Assembly (NCBI RefSeq): GCF_001429285.1
Contig: NZ_LMJJ01000003.1
Span: 316,677 to 380,676, forward strand
Direction: 5' to 3'
From: Ensifer sp. Root278
GTDB lineage: Bacteria > Pseudomonadota > Alphaproteobacteria > Rhizobiales > Rhizobiaceae
DNA: 64,000 nucleotides
Numbering within the stretch: position 1 is the stretch's first letter; every line of letters begins with the position of its first letter. Of the stretch, positions 19,408 to 28,604 are shown one piece after another. The notes beneath the pieces were generated by a model, which searched no databases, was not told where the DNA came from, and saw only the letters and a program-made list of their open reading frames with translations. The position numbers and the translations under genes were made by a program.

Positions 19408-20867
19408 CTGACCACTCCTTCCGCCAAGGCGAGGAAATAACCGGGGAAGATGCCCATCAACACCGACAAGGCAGCGGTGGCGACCAGTGGGATCGTCACC
19501 AGCGGAATTTCACGGACAGGTTCCGCCGCTCCCGGCGCCTCCGCTTTGAAAAAGGCGATATAGCTGACGGGCAGGAAGTAGGCGGCGTTGAGGACCGAGC
19601 TCGCCAAGAGGACGGCCAGGAACGCCATCTCGCCTGCTTCGACCGAGCCGAGCGTCAGATACCACTTGCTGATGAAACCGGCGGTTGGCGGCACGCCGAT
19701 CATGCTGAGTGAAGCGACGAAGAATGCCCCCATCGTCCAGGGCAGCCGGCGGCCGATGCCGGCCATGTCGCTGATGTTTCGTTTTCCCGAGGCGCAGTAG
19801 ATCGACCCGGCGCAGAAGAACAGCGTGATCTTGGAGAAGGCGTGCACTGCGATATGAAGGATGCCGCCAATCATCGCCACGGGAGACAAAAGCACCGCGC
19901 CCAGCACCACGTAGGAGAGCTGGCTGACCGTCGAATAGGCGAGCCGCGCCTTGAGGTCGTCCCGGGTCAGGGCATAGATCGACGCCATCAGGATGGTGAA
20001 GGAGACGAGGTAGGCCGTCGCAATGCCGAGACCCAGCCTGCCCACCAGTTCCACGCCGAAGACATGGAACACCACCCGCAACACGCAGAATACGCCCATC
20101 TTGACCACCGCCACGGCATGCAAGAGCGCGCTGACCGGCGTCGGTGCAACCATTGCAGCAGGCAGCCAGGCATGCATCGGCATCACTGCGGCCTTGGCGA
20201 AGCCGAACAGGTAGCAGAAATAGATAACCGTCAGCAGCGGCGCCGAGGCATCGACCCTCGCCAGCAACCCTCCGGGTACAAAGTCGAGGGACCCGGCAAT
20301 TTGATAGGTCAGCGCCAGTGCGGCGAGAAGCACGCTTTTCGACGCGCCCATCAGGTAGACGAGGTACTTGCGGCTGCCCGCCCAGGCCTCTTCGTCCTCA
20401 TGGTGGTAGACGAGCGGATAGGTCACGAGGCTCAGCACCTCGTAGAAGATCACCAGCGTGAACAGATTGGCAGCAAAAGCACCACCGACGGCGGCGGCGA
20501 GACTAGTGGCAAAGCAGGCGAAGAAGCGGGTCTGCGCGTGCTCGTTCAGGTGCCGCATGTAGCCGATCGAATAGACCGCTGCGACGATCCACAACAGCGA
20601 CGAGACGGTGGCAAACACCATGCCGAGCGCGTCGACCCGGAAAACGAAGTCGATCCCCGGCAGGATCTCGAACAGGCGCAGTTCGACGGTGCCGCCCGCC
20701 AGCACGATGGGCGCCATCGAGATGACGATCGCGAACATGGCGACCGCAGCCAGAGGCGAGACGGCATCCCGGATTTTCTCGTGCTTGTTCAGGAGGAGAA
20801 CTGCAACTGCCGCCAGCCCGGCGATGGCGACGGCAAGTAGCGGCCGGACTGATAGCACCGGTTCCAA
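19404..20867 (-). CDS. MrpD/NuoN-like fourth antiporter-type subunit of the nuo cluster
   Basis: A 487-residue, roughly 14-helix protein. The TM5 glutamate lies in FYEVLSLVTYPLVYHHEDEEAW. PMHAWLPAAMVAPTPVSALLHAVAVVKMGVF holds the H and K signatures, and RLAYSTVSQLSYV is also present. The HHEDEEAW loop is typical of proteins labelled monovalent cation/H+ antiporter subunit D. It has no C-terminal lateral helix. It follows nuoK by 4 bp and starts at TTG (AAAGGA upstream at the nuoK end). It is present in addition to NuoL-like, NuoM and NuoN, so the cluster encodes four pumping-type subunits. Confidence 0.88.
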   Translation of the reverse strand: MEPVLSVRPLLAVAIAGLAAVAVLLLNKHEKIRDAVSPLAAVAMFAIVISMAPIVLAGGTVELRLFEILPGIDFVFRVDALGMVFATVSSLLWIVAAVYSIGYMRHLNEHAQTRFFACFATSLAAAVGGAFAANLFTLVIFYEVLSLVTYPLVYHHEDEEAWAGSRKYLVYLMGASKSVLLAALALTYQIAGSLDFVPGGLLARVDASAPLLTVIYFCYLFGFAKAAVMPMHAWLPAAMVAPTPVSALLHAVAVVKMGVFCVLRVVFHVFGVELVGRLGLGIATAYLVSFTILMASIYALTRDDLKARLAYSTVSQLSYVVLGAVLLSPVAMIGGILHIAVHAFSKITLFFCAGSIYCASGKRNISDMAGIGRRLPWTMGAFFVASLSMIGVPPTAGFISKWYLTLGSVEAGEMAFLAVLLASSVLNAAYFLPVSYIAFFKAEAPGAAEPVREIPLVTIPLVATAALSVLMGIFPGYFLALAEGVVR

Positions 20868-20871
20868 GCCG

Positions 20872-21174
20872 CTATCCTTTCATCGCCGTCACGTCGTCGA
20901 TCTTGAGGGTGGACTTGTTCCTCACGAGGGCGACCAGAATGCCGAGGGCGACGGCAACCTCCGCCGCGGTGATGGCGATGACGAAGATCGCGAAGATCTG
21001 CCCGCGAAAATCATCGTAGTAACGTCCGAACGCGATGAAATTGATGTTGACCGAGTTGAGCAGCAGTTCGAGCGACATCAGCACGACCAGGATATTGCGC
21101 CTGAGCAGCACACCCGCGGCTCCGATCACGAACAGGACCACTGCGAGTGAAATGTACCACCAGAGCGGAACCAT
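20872..21174 (-). CDS. nuoK: NADH-quinone oxidoreductase subunit K
   Basis: A 100-residue protein with three helices. Signature: [29 protein letters not shown] with the conserved membrane glutamate, then the second glutamate in [16 protein letters not shown]. The start ATG overlaps the nuoJ stop (TGATG). Confidence 0.96.
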   Translation of the reverse strand: MVPLWWYISLAVVLFVIGAAGVLLRRNILVVLMSLELLLNSVNINFIAFGRYYDDFRGQIFAIFVIAITAAEVAVALGILVALVRNKSTLKIDDVTAMKG

Positions 21175-21674
21175 CACCCGGACTCCTTTCGTGCCAGCAC
21201 AATGGCGCCGACAAGTGCCGCGAGAAGGATGATCGAAGCGACTTCAAACGGCAGGAGATAGTCGGCGAAAAGTGTCGTGCTGAGCTGCCTGACTTGATCA
21301 CCGGCGCGCCGTGCTATCGGCTCAACCGCCGAGAAGCGGCCGCTCCAGAGCACCAGTGCCAGCATCTCGACCCCAAGCAGGACGAGCAGGGTCAAAGCAG
21401 GCAGATTTCGCCCCGGCATAAACCGCTGCAGCACCGCCTCGCGCACGTCGATCATCATGATCACGAACAGGAAGAGGACCATGATGGCGCCGACATAGAC
21501 GAAGATCTGCACGACCGCGAGCAGCGGCGCCTCGAGCAGGACGAAGATTGCCGAAATCTGCAGGAAACATGCCATCAGCGCCAATGCGCTGTGAACAGGG
21601 TTGCGCGCCAGGACGACTGTCAGGGCGGTGATCACGGCCCCCGCAGCAAACAGAAGGAAGAACCCCTGGCCCAT
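21174..21674 (-). CDS. nuoJ: NADH-quinone oxidoreductase subunit J
   Basis: A 166-residue membrane subunit with about five helices. Signatures: [19 protein letters not shown] and [25 protein letters not shown] (TM3 with the pi-bulge region). First gene of the minus-strand membrane-arm run J-K-MrpD-like-84aa-L-M-N. A GAGAGG element precedes the ATG. Confidence 0.95.
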   Translation of the reverse strand: MGQGFFLLFAAGAVITALTVVLARNPVHSALALMACFLQISAIFVLLEAPLLAVVQIFVYVGAIMVLFLFVIMMIDVREAVLQRFMPGRNLPALTLLVLLGVEMLALVLWSGRFSAVEPIARRAGDQVRQLSTTLFADYLLPFEVASIILLAALVGAIVLARKESG

Positions 21675-22111
21675 TGACGCAGCCTCTCCCGCGCGAACCG
21701 TTCCGCGGCGCGTGACGGCCGGAATTCAGATAGCGCCGCACTTCGGTTGCGTTCATAAATTGTGCCTGAGGGAAGGATTTTTCACAAGAATATTGTCGGC
21801 AACATAATCGAATGAGGCCGCGCGGAGCCCAAACCGGCTTCGTATGGGCGACTTGCCAGTGCGCGACCCTCAGGGTGGCTCCCTTCTTGGCAGTCTGCGC
21901 ACATTCCGGAACAGATGATTTCATGAGCCCGCAAACAAACTTGCGGCCCCGTCGCCGGCTTTAAAGCGAGCAATGTCAGTAGATTCATTGAAGAACTGGG
22001 ATGCTTCGGCGGGACACCACTCACCGCGTAACGGCTGGCTTGCGTCGCAATCCCATCCCCTTCTGCAGTCCTCGTGAGAATTCACGCACCAGTGTAGAGG
22101 AAGACTGAATG
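21675..22111 (-). other. Leader/promoter region upstream of nuoJ
   Basis: 437 bases with no gene I can support. A locally AT-richer patch near 21750-21810 (TTTTTCACAAGAATATTG) is the likeliest promoter region for nuoJ. The right part is the 3' flank of the sugar permease. No clear stem plus T-run terminator was found by eye. Confidence 0.35.
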
Positions 22112-23107
22112 CTACTCGCTCTGGCGGAAATTGCGGATACGATCGAAAAGAACTGCGAGGATAGTCGCGCTGCCGATGAACGTACCCTGCCAGAAGGCGT
22201 TGATGCCGAGAAGCCCGAGGCTATTGCGGATCACCTCGATCAGTGCTGCGCCGACGAGCGCGCCGAAGGCAGTGCCGACGCCGCCAGCGAGATTCGCGCC
22301 CCCGATCACGGCCGCGGCGATAACCTGCAGTTCCATGCCGGCGCCGATATTGGTCGTCACCGCACCGAGCCAGCCGGTTTGGATGATGCCGGCGACGCCG
22401 GCCGAGAGCGCCGAGATCATGTAGACGCAGACCTTGATCGGCCGCACGGGGAGGCCCGTGGCCGTGGCCGCCTTCTCGTTGCCGCCGATGGCGTAAATGT
22501 AGCGGCCAATCCGGGTCCAGCGCAGCACGAAACCGGTGAGCAGTGCCAACATGATCATGTAGATCACCGGGTTGGCGATACCGAAGACGGATCCGCCGCC
22601 GAGCGACAGCAGCTTGTCGTGGTCCGGGCCGAACTCGAAAACCACCGTATTGTTGGACGCGACCATGGCCAGGCTTCGGGCAATCGAGAGCATGCCGAGG
22701 GTCACGACAAAGGGCGGAAAGCCGAGATAGGCAATGAGGATGCCATTGAACGCACCGATCACCAACGCAGTCGCGATCGAGACGGCAATACCTGTCTCGA
22801 TGCTGTATCCCGCGTGCATCGTGACGGCGAGCACCATGCTGCACAGGCACAGCACCGAGCCCACCGAGAGGTCGATCCCGCCGGTGATGATGACGAGCGT
22901 CATGCCGAGGGCGATGATTGCGACGAAGGTGACGTTGCGGGTGATGTTGTAAAGATTCTTTGCGGTCGCGAAGCTGTCGGTGGCAAAGGACAGAAAGATG
23001 CAGGCAAGGATGACAGCGATCAGAACCCAGAAGGTCTGGTTGCCGAGGATCGTTCCTCCGAGCGTGCGCTGCCTGCGCTCGATCGTCTGGTCCAGCGTCG
23101 TTGCCAT
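22112..23107 (-). CDS. Sugar ABC transporter permease (RbsC-like)
   Basis: A 331-residue inner-membrane permease of the ribose/xylose/galactose type with 8-10 helices. GMTLVIITGGIDLSVGSVL and GTAFGALVGAALIEVIRNSLGLLG are family hallmarks, and GGNEKAATATGLPV is the EAA-like loop contacting the ATPase. The ATG at 23107 has GGAGGAA upstream; the 18 extra upstream codons in frame are rejected. It lies 46 bp downstream of the ATPase gene on the same strand. Confidence 0.92.
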   Translation of the reverse strand: MATTLDQTIERRQRTLGGTILGNQTFWVLIAVILACIFLSFATDSFATAKNLYNITRNVTFVAIIALGMTLVIITGGIDLSVGSVLCLCSMVLAVTMHAGYSIETGIAVSIATALVIGAFNGILIAYLGFPPFVVTLGMLSIARSLAMVASNNTVVFEFGPDHDKLLSLGGGSVFGIANPVIYMIMLALLTGFVLRWTRIGRYIYAIGGNEKAATATGLPVRPIKVCVYMISALSAGVAGIIQTGWLGAVTTNIGAGMELQVIAAAVIGGANLAGGVGTAFGALVGAALIEVIRNSLGLLGINAFWQGTFIGSATILAVLFDRIRNFRQSE

Positions 23108-23153
23108 CGTTCCTCCCATTCCTCCGGTGCAGAAGATCGAGCTCGCTTGTCCC

Positions 23154-23891
23154 TCATCCAACCTCGATGGCGCCAGTAATCAGCCCCGTCACCTCCTCCG
23201 GCGAGGTCTCCGAGATCGGCTTGTCCGCCACCTTGCGGCCCCGGCGCATGACGACGACGCGATCGGCGACATCGAAGACATCGGGCATACGATGGCTGAT
23301 GAGCACAACCAGGATGCCGCGATCGCGCAACTGCCGGATCAGATGCAGCACTTCGGCCACCTGGCGCACGGAAATTGCCGCCGTCGGCTCGTCCATCAAG
23401 ACGATCTTCGCCTGCGAGATCATCGTACGCGCAATCGCCACCGCTTGCCGTTGGCCACCCGACATCTGCCGCACGAGGTCGCGTGGCCTGGTCTCCGAGC
23501 GGAGTTCTTTGAAGATCTCCCCGGCGCGGCGGTACATAGCCTTGTAGTCTAGCACGCGCAGGGGGCCGATACCGCGCCTCAGTTCGCGGCCGAGGAAGAC
23601 ATTCGCGGCCGCGGAGAGGTTGTCACAAAGGGCCAGATCCTGGTGAACAATCTCGATGCCGAACTGCCTTGCCTCGATGGGGCGATGCAGCACGATATCG
23701 CTGCCGTTAAGGCGAATGGTTCCGTGGCTCGGACGGAAATTGCCTGCGATCATTTTGACAAGCGTCGATTTGCCGGCGCCGTTGTCGCCCATCAGGCCGA
23801 CAACCTGACCGGCCTCTAACGACAGCGAAATGTCATTCACTGCCTGTATGGCCCCGAAATGCTTGGAAATATTGCTGAGCTCTAGCAGCAC
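23154..23891 (-). CDS. Sugar ABC transporter ATP-binding protein (single-domain)
   Basis: A 245-residue ATPase: Walker A GDNGAGKSTLVK, Q-loop VHQDLALCDN, signature MSGGQRQAVAIART, Walker B IVLMDEPTAA, H-loop VVLISHRM. It has one nucleotide-binding domain (like FrcA), not the tandem domains of RbsA. A GTG start at 23891 is chosen because GGAAGG lies six bases upstream. It pairs with the permease and with the binding protein at 25123 on the opposite strand. Confidence 0.9.
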   Translation of the reverse strand: MLLELSNISKHFGAIQAVNDISLSLEAGQVVGLMGDNGAGKSTLVKMIAGNFRPSHGTIRLNGSDIVLHRPIEARQFGIEIVHQDLALCDNLSAAANVFLGRELRRGIGPLRVLDYKAMYRRAGEIFKELRSETRPRDLVRQMSGGQRQAVAIARTMISQAKIVLMDEPTAAISVRQVAEVLHLIRQLRDRGILVVLISHRMPDVFDVADRVVVMRRGRKVADKPISETSPEEVTGLITGAIEVG

Positions 23892-24031
23892 GATCAGCCT
23901 TCCAGACTCGCCAACACGCGCCAATCCGCCAGGACGCCTCGCCGCATGTCCGCCCCCTCGCGAGCCAGCGACTGCTTATTTACGCAAATCGTCATGAACG
24001 CGTCAATGATCTCTCACCCGATAAACCTGTT

Positions 24032-24042
24032 TTGTATGACAA
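24032..24042. promoter_or_regulatory. Candidate FadR/GntR-family operator between divergent sugar operons
   Basis: TTGTATGACAA is an inverted repeat with arms TTGT/ACAA around ATG and fits the FadR-subfamily pattern TNGTNNNACNA. It lies between the ATPase gene (-) and the first epimerase (+), 53 bp before the latter's ATG. The FCD-domain regulator at 27239 is the obvious candidate to bind it. A weaker copy (TTGTTCAACGG) precedes the binding-protein gene. Confidence 0.5.
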
Positions 24043-24094
24043 ATAGACATTGAGGCGAAGCGATCATATATTAGCTAATTCTTGGGAGATAAGC

Positions 24095-25075
24095 ATGCTT
24101 ATCCTTGTCACCGGGGCAACTGGCAAGGTCGGGCGGCACCTCATAGCAACGCTGCTTGATCGGCCACGTTTTTCGCAAGCGCGCGTTCGCGCGCTCTGCC
24201 ATAACCGTGTGCTCGATCCAGCCGAGCGGCTTGATATCATCCGCGGCTCTATCGCCGATCGTGCGGTCGCGGAAGACGCGATTGCCGGTGTCAGCCACGT
24301 CGTGCATCTGGCGACTTGCAAGGAAACACCGGCCGACGTCATGGACGTGACAGTCAAGGGCCTCTTCTGGCTGCTCGAAGCGTTCAGAACGAGCCCCACG
24401 GCACGGCAGTTCATCCTGATCGGCGGCGACGCCGCGGTCGGGCATTTCTTCTATTCTCATGACGGACCGATAACGGAGTCGACACCGCACCGCGCCTATC
24501 CCGGCTGCTACGCGCTCTCGAAAGTGCTCGAGGAAGTGGTCGTCGAGCAGTACGCGATCCAATACGGGTTGAACGTCTGTTGCCTCCGGGCGCCGTGGAT
24601 CATGGAGAAGGACGACTTCAAATATTCGCTTTCCTTCGGTGACGACGTGTTCGGTGGACCCGACTGGAAAACGCTTTTTGCGCCCGACGAAGCCAGGCGC
24701 TACGCAGAGGCCGGAACGGTTCCGTTGCTGCGCGATGCCGACGGAAGGCCGCTCAAGCGCAACTTCGTTCACGTCAGCGACCTCGTCTCGGCAATACTCA
24801 ACACGATCGACAATCCGCGCGCAGAACGCCAGCGCTTCAACGTCGCCATGGATCGCCCGGTCGACTACGGCGAGGTCGCAAGCTACCTCAGGCGCACGCG
24901 CGGTCTGCCGTCCGTCGACGTTCCAAGCCACTTCCACTCGAACTGGTTGGACAACAGCAAGGCGAAGTACCTGCTGGGCTGGCAGCCGGAATACGATCTT
25001 AAAAAGCTTATCGACCAGGCCTGGCAATACGAGCGTTCGTCAAGCGACCCTCGCATCGTCTGGTATCCGGGTTGA
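24095..25075 (+). CDS. NAD-dependent epimerase/dehydratase (extended SDR)
   Basis: A 326-residue extended short-chain dehydrogenase. Glycine-rich NAD site VTGATGKVGRHL at the N-terminus; active-site YALSK (Tyr-x-x-x-Lys) at CYALSKVLEE. The ATG at 24095 has GGGAGA upstream; the frame opens 15 codons earlier without a good site. First gene of a plus-strand run (SDR, binding protein, second SDR, regulator). Likely a sugar or sugar-acid epimerase/dehydrogenase acting on the imported substrate; the substrate is unknown. Confidence 0.85.
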   Translation: MLILVTGATGKVGRHLIATLLDRPRFSQARVRALCHNRVLDPAERLDIIRGSIADRAVAEDAIAGVSHVVHLATCKETPADVMDVTVKGLFWLLEAFRTSPTARQFILIGGDAAVGHFFYSHDGPITESTPHRAYPGCYALSKVLEEVVVEQYAIQYGLNVCCLRAPWIMEKDDFKYSLSFGDDVFGGPDWKTLFAPDEARRYAEAGTVPLLRDADGRPLKRNFVHVSDLVSAILNTIDNPRAERQRFNVAMDRPVDYGEVASYLRRTRGLPSVDVPSHFHSNWLDNSKAKYLLGWQPEYDLKKLIDQAWQYERSSSDPRIVWYPG

Positions 25076-25122
25076 TTTGTGCCGCGGACAGATAGTGTCC
25101 GCTTGTTCAACGGGAGGATAGA

Positions 25123-26115
25123 ATGAGGAAAGCATTGGTGCTTGCAGTTGCAGCGCTCGCGCTGGCCGCCGGCTCCGCCGGCGCCCAGACGAAGAAGCAG
25201 CTCGTCATTGTCGTCAAAGGCCTCGACAATCCGTTCTTCGAGGCAATCAACCAGGGATGCCAGAAGTGGAACAAGGAAAACACAAGCTCGGAATATGAGT
25301 GCTTCTATACCGGCCCGGCGTCGACCTCCGACGAAGCCGGCGAGGCGCAGATCGTCCAGGACATGCTCGGCAAGCCCAGCACGGCTGCGATCGCCATTTC
25401 GCCATCCAACGCCAAGCTGATTGCCCAGACACTGAAAACCGCCAATCCGACGGTTCCGGTCATGACGCTCGACGCCGATCTCGCCAAGGAAGACGCGGGT
25501 CTGCGCAAGACCTATCTCGGCACCGACAACTACACGATGGGGGCGCGGATCGCCGATTACATCAAGAAGGCCAAGCCGAACGGTGGCAAGATCTGCACGA
25601 TCGAGGGCAACCCTGGTGCCGACAACATCCTGCGGCGGGCCCAGGGCATGCGTGACGTGCTCACCGGGAAAGACGGGCTTGCCGAACTGAAGGGTGAAGG
25701 CGGGTGGACGGAGGTCGCAGGTTGCCCGGTCTTTACCAATGACGACGGCGCCAAGGGCGTACAGGCGATGACGGATATCCTCGCTGCCAATCCCGACCTC
25801 GACGCCTTCGGCATCATGGGCGGTTGGCCGCTTTTCGGCGCGCCGCAACCCTATCGCGACCTGTTCAAGCCGATGGCGGACAAGATCGCGAAAAATGAAT
25901 TCGTCATCGGCGCGGCGGACACGATCGGCGACGAGGTGGCGATTGCCAAGGAAGGTCTCGTAACTGCGCTCGTCGGCCAGCGCCCGTTCGAAATGGGCTA
26001 CAAGGCGCCGTCGGTCATGCTGGACCTGATCGCCGGCAAGCCGGTGGAGGATCCGGTATTCACGGGTCTCGACGAATGCACCAAGGACACGGCGGATACC
26101 TGCATTCAGAAGTAA
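25123..26115 (+). CDS. Periplasmic sugar-binding protein (RbsB-like)
   Basis: A 330-residue binding protein with a clear signal peptide (MRKALVLAVAALALAAGSAGAQ). The mature part starts KKQLVIVVKGLDNPFFEAINQG, typical of type I periplasmic sugar receptors. It has two lobes; VPVMTLDAD and the segment ending NPDLDAFGIMGGWP are ligand-site strands. Paired cysteines (QGCQ / YECF; ECTKDTADTC near the C-terminus) suggest disulfides. GGGAGG precedes the ATG. It serves the permease/ATPase pair encoded divergently. Confidence 0.92.
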   Translation: MRKALVLAVAALALAAGSAGAQTKKQLVIVVKGLDNPFFEAINQGCQKWNKENTSSEYECFYTGPASTSDEAGEAQIVQDMLGKPSTAAIAISPSNAKLIAQTLKTANPTVPVMTLDADLAKEDAGLRKTYLGTDNYTMGARIADYIKKAKPNGGKICTIEGNPGADNILRRAQGMRDVLTGKDGLAELKGEGGWTEVAGCPVFTNDDGAKGVQAMTDILAANPDLDAFGIMGGWPLFGAPQPYRDLFKPMADKIAKNEFVIGAADTIGDEVAIAKEGLVTALVGQRPFEMGYKAPSVMLDLIAGKPVEDPVFTGLDECTKDTADTCIQK

Positions 26116-26298
26116 AACCGCCGCCGGGGCGCCCTTTACCGAGCGTCCCGGCCTTCGCCCTATCCGCGACAACCGGGGTCAGCGCGCACTCTTGCCGGCT
26201 GGCCGCGGCAACCTGCAACGACCCCGCTTGGAAGATCTCCCTTACGAACTATCATCGATAGGGATCATCCCCCAATCTTGCAGGACATGGAGAACACA

Positions 26299-27195
26299 AT
26301 GACCAAGCGGATCATCTTCACCGGAGGGAGCGGCAAGGCCGGCCGCCATGTCGTGCAATACCTCGTCGAACAGGGCCACCAGGTGCTCAACCTCGACACG
26401 AAGCCCCTCGACAACCCGAAAGTGCGCACGCTGATCACCGACATCACGGACAGCGGCCAAGTGTTCAATGCACTGTCAAGCTACACGGGCCTGCACGAAT
26501 TCGACCCTTCGCTCGCGCCGCAGCCGATCGATGCCGTTGTCCACTTTGCCGCGATCCCGCGCATCCTGATCGCCCCCGACAACGAGCTCTTTCGCGTCAA
26601 TGCGATCGGCACCTACAATGTCATCGAGGCGGCGGTGAAGCTTGGCATCCGCAAGATCGTCATCGCATCGAGTGAGACGACCTACGGCCTCGTCTTCGCC
26701 AACGAGCCGCGAAACCCACGCTATTTCCCGCTCGACGAGGACTATGACGTCGACCCGATGGATAGCTACGCACTCTCCAAAGTCGTCAATGAAAAGACCG
26801 CGCGCGCCTTTGCACTCAGAAGCGGCGCCGACATCTATGCCCTGCGCATTGGCAATGTGATCGAGCCCAACGAATACCATCTCTTCCCCGGCTGGTTTGC
26901 CGATCCGGGCTTTCGCAAGCGCATTGCCTGGAGCTATGTCGATGCGCGCGACCTCGGCCAGATCACACTGAGGGCCGTGGAGACGGACGGTCTTGGGTTC
27001 CAGGTCTTCAACGCAGCAAGCGACGATACGTCCTCCGACATTCCAACCCGCGAACTGATCGACCGGTTCTACCAAGGCGTTCCTGTCAAGGGGCAGATCG
27101 GCGAATACGAGACGCTCTTATCAAACCGCAAAGCCCGCGCGATGCTCGACTTTGAGCCGCAACACAGCTGGCGGAAATATGTTGACGTCGGGTGA
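26299..27195 (+). CDS. NAD(P)-dependent sugar dehydrogenase/epimerase (extended SDR)
   Basis: A 298-residue extended SDR: FTGGSGKAGRHVVQYL dinucleotide site, VVHFAA, ASSETTYG, and catalytic YALSK in DSYALSKVVNEKTA. It is similar in kind to the SDR at 24095 but not a close copy. Uronate dehydrogenases and UDP-glucose-4-epimerase-like enzymes share these features. The ATG at 26299 is preferred for its GGAGAA site; an ATG four codons upstream is possible. Fourth piece of the same sugar locus. Confidence 0.85.
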   Translation: MTKRIIFTGGSGKAGRHVVQYLVEQGHQVLNLDTKPLDNPKVRTLITDITDSGQVFNALSSYTGLHEFDPSLAPQPIDAVVHFAAIPRILIAPDNELFRVNAIGTYNVIEAAVKLGIRKIVIASSETTYGLVFANEPRNPRYFPLDEDYDVDPMDSYALSKVVNEKTARAFALRSGADIYALRIGNVIEPNEYHLFPGWFADPGFRKRIAWSYVDARDLGQITLRAVETDGLGFQVFNAASDDTSSDIPTRELIDRFYQGVPVKGQIGEYETLLSNRKARAMLDFEPQHSWRKYVDVG

Positions 27196-27238
27196 CGCTC
27201 TGCGCGGCTGAGCGTTACAGACGCGAGAAAAGACGAAA

Positions 27239-28021
27239 ATGGCTGAACGACAATCAGAAAAAGTCTCCGCCGGTTCGACCACGGCAGAGGCGAAGCGTGC
27301 GAGCCGACGCCTCGATGCGCCGCGTATGTCGGGACCCAGCGTCCACATGTCGCTTGCCGATGACATCGGGCTCAGTATCGTGCGTGGCGACTATCCGCCC
27401 GGAACGATCCTGCCGAACGAGACGCAATGGACGGAAATCTTCAACGTCAGTCGCACTGCGGTGAGAGAGGCGATCAAGATATTGATGGCCAAGGGCTTGC
27501 TCGCCTCGCGCCCGAAAGTCGGCAGCTGGGTGGAGCCGAGGGAGCGTTGGAACCTGCTCGATCGCGACGTTCTGAGCTGGTATGCGGTCTCACCGGACCA
27601 TCTCCAGTTCCTCAAGACCGTGCAGGAATTTCGCCACATCCTGGAGCCGGAGGCGACGGCGCTCGCCGCCACCCGCCGGAACGAAAAGCAGATGACCGAA
27701 ATCAGCGCCGCATTGGAAGACATGCAACAGTCGACAACGCTGCAGACCCGCATCCAGGCCGACACACGCTTCCACCTTGCAATCCTGCGCGCGTCGGGAA
27801 ACGATCTCCTGGTGCCGCTGGGCGCGCTGATCGAATCTGCACTCAACCACCTTTTCCTGCTGGTGACCCGGGAGGACAGCAGCTCCGTCCACGCGCTGAA
27901 GCTCCACGAGAACATCGAGAAAAGCATCCGCCTCGGACGCCCGAACGCGGCTCGCAATGCCGTGCGGCGACTTCTAGCCAATACCGATGAGCTCATAGCG
28001 CAATCGGGGCGCAATGTATGA
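27239..28021 (+). CDS. FadR/GntR-family transcriptional regulator (FCD domain)
   Basis: A 260-residue regulator. The winged helix spans about residues 35-105, with PPGTILPNETQWTEIFNVSRTAVREAIKILMAKGLL typical of GntR and the wing KVGSWVEP. The C-terminal all-helical FCD ligand domain has FRHILEPEATALAA, DTRFHLAILRASGN and HENIEKSIRLG, whose Asp/His residues usually bind metal. It probably represses the divergent sugar operon through the TTGT-N3-ACAA site at 24032. The first 35 residues are polar and may be disordered. Confidence 0.88.
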   Translation: MAERQSEKVSAGSTTAEAKRASRRLDAPRMSGPSVHMSLADDIGLSIVRGDYPPGTILPNETQWTEIFNVSRTAVREAIKILMAKGLLASRPKVGSWVEPRERWNLLDRDVLSWYAVSPDHLQFLKTVQEFRHILEPEATALAATRRNEKQMTEISAALEDMQQSTTLQTRIQADTRFHLAILRASGNDLLVPLGALIESALNHLFLLVTREDSSSVHALKLHENIEKSIRLGRPNAARNAVRRLLANTDELIAQSGRNV

Positions 28022-28315
28022 TCGTCAGGTCGGATGGCATGAGGCCCCCGAGCGCACCTCCGCTTGTGTGTGAGAGTTCACTGCCCCGCCGCGCGATATC
28101 GTGCGCGAAAAGTCGCAGCGTTCGCCTTCAATCATTAGGCACCGTCTACGACGGGCACGGCAGTGGCCGCAGGCGGCCTTCGCCAACACGACACGAAAGA
28201 GCTCGACCGCGCGCCGTCCGAGCCGCGAATCGCGTGAATGCGCGGTTGCGGGAGGGGGCAGCCTTGAATAAGCTGCAGTGGCAATTTGCAGGCCACTCAG
28301 CTGACGAGGATAATC

Positions 28316-28519
28316 ATGGCAATCGGTACCGTTAAGTTTTTCAATCAGGACAAGGGCTTTGGCTTCATCACACCGGACAACGGTGGAGCGGACGTCTTTG
28401 TCCATGTGTCAGCGGTGGAAGGCGGAAGCCCACTTCGAGAGGGTCAAAAGGTCAGCTACGAACTTGGCCAGGACCGCAAGACAGGAAAATCGAAAGCCGA
28501 AAACGTCAGGCCAGCTTGA
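28316..28519 (+). CDS. Cold-shock domain protein (CspA family)
   Basis: A 67-residue single cold-shock domain. RNP1-like GFGFITPD and RNP2-like VFVHVSAV are visible, and the N-terminus is [11 protein letters not shown]. It acts as an RNA chaperone. The ATG at 28316 follows GAGGA; the open frame upstream is not part of the family. The 294 bp upstream of it contain no gene and probably include a structured 5' leader, as usual for csp genes, although I did not identify specific elements. Confidence 0.93.
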   Translation: MAIGTVKFFNQDKGFGFITPDNGGADVFVHVSAVEGGSPLREGQKVSYELGQDRKTGKSKAENVRPA

Positions 28520-28604
28520 ACGTCTCGACCTACCGGACTTCTTTTGGTCGGGCGATCTCGGTAATGGCAAGCTGAGCCATCAAAGCGGAAAGCAGATCAC
28601 CGCT

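Noticed and set aside
17385..20867. The two MrpD-like genes as a separate Mrp Na+/H+ antiporter operon
   Set aside because: No mrpA, B, C, E, F or G genes are present; both genes are coupled within the nuoJK...MN run, and one has the NuoL-type C-terminal lateral region.
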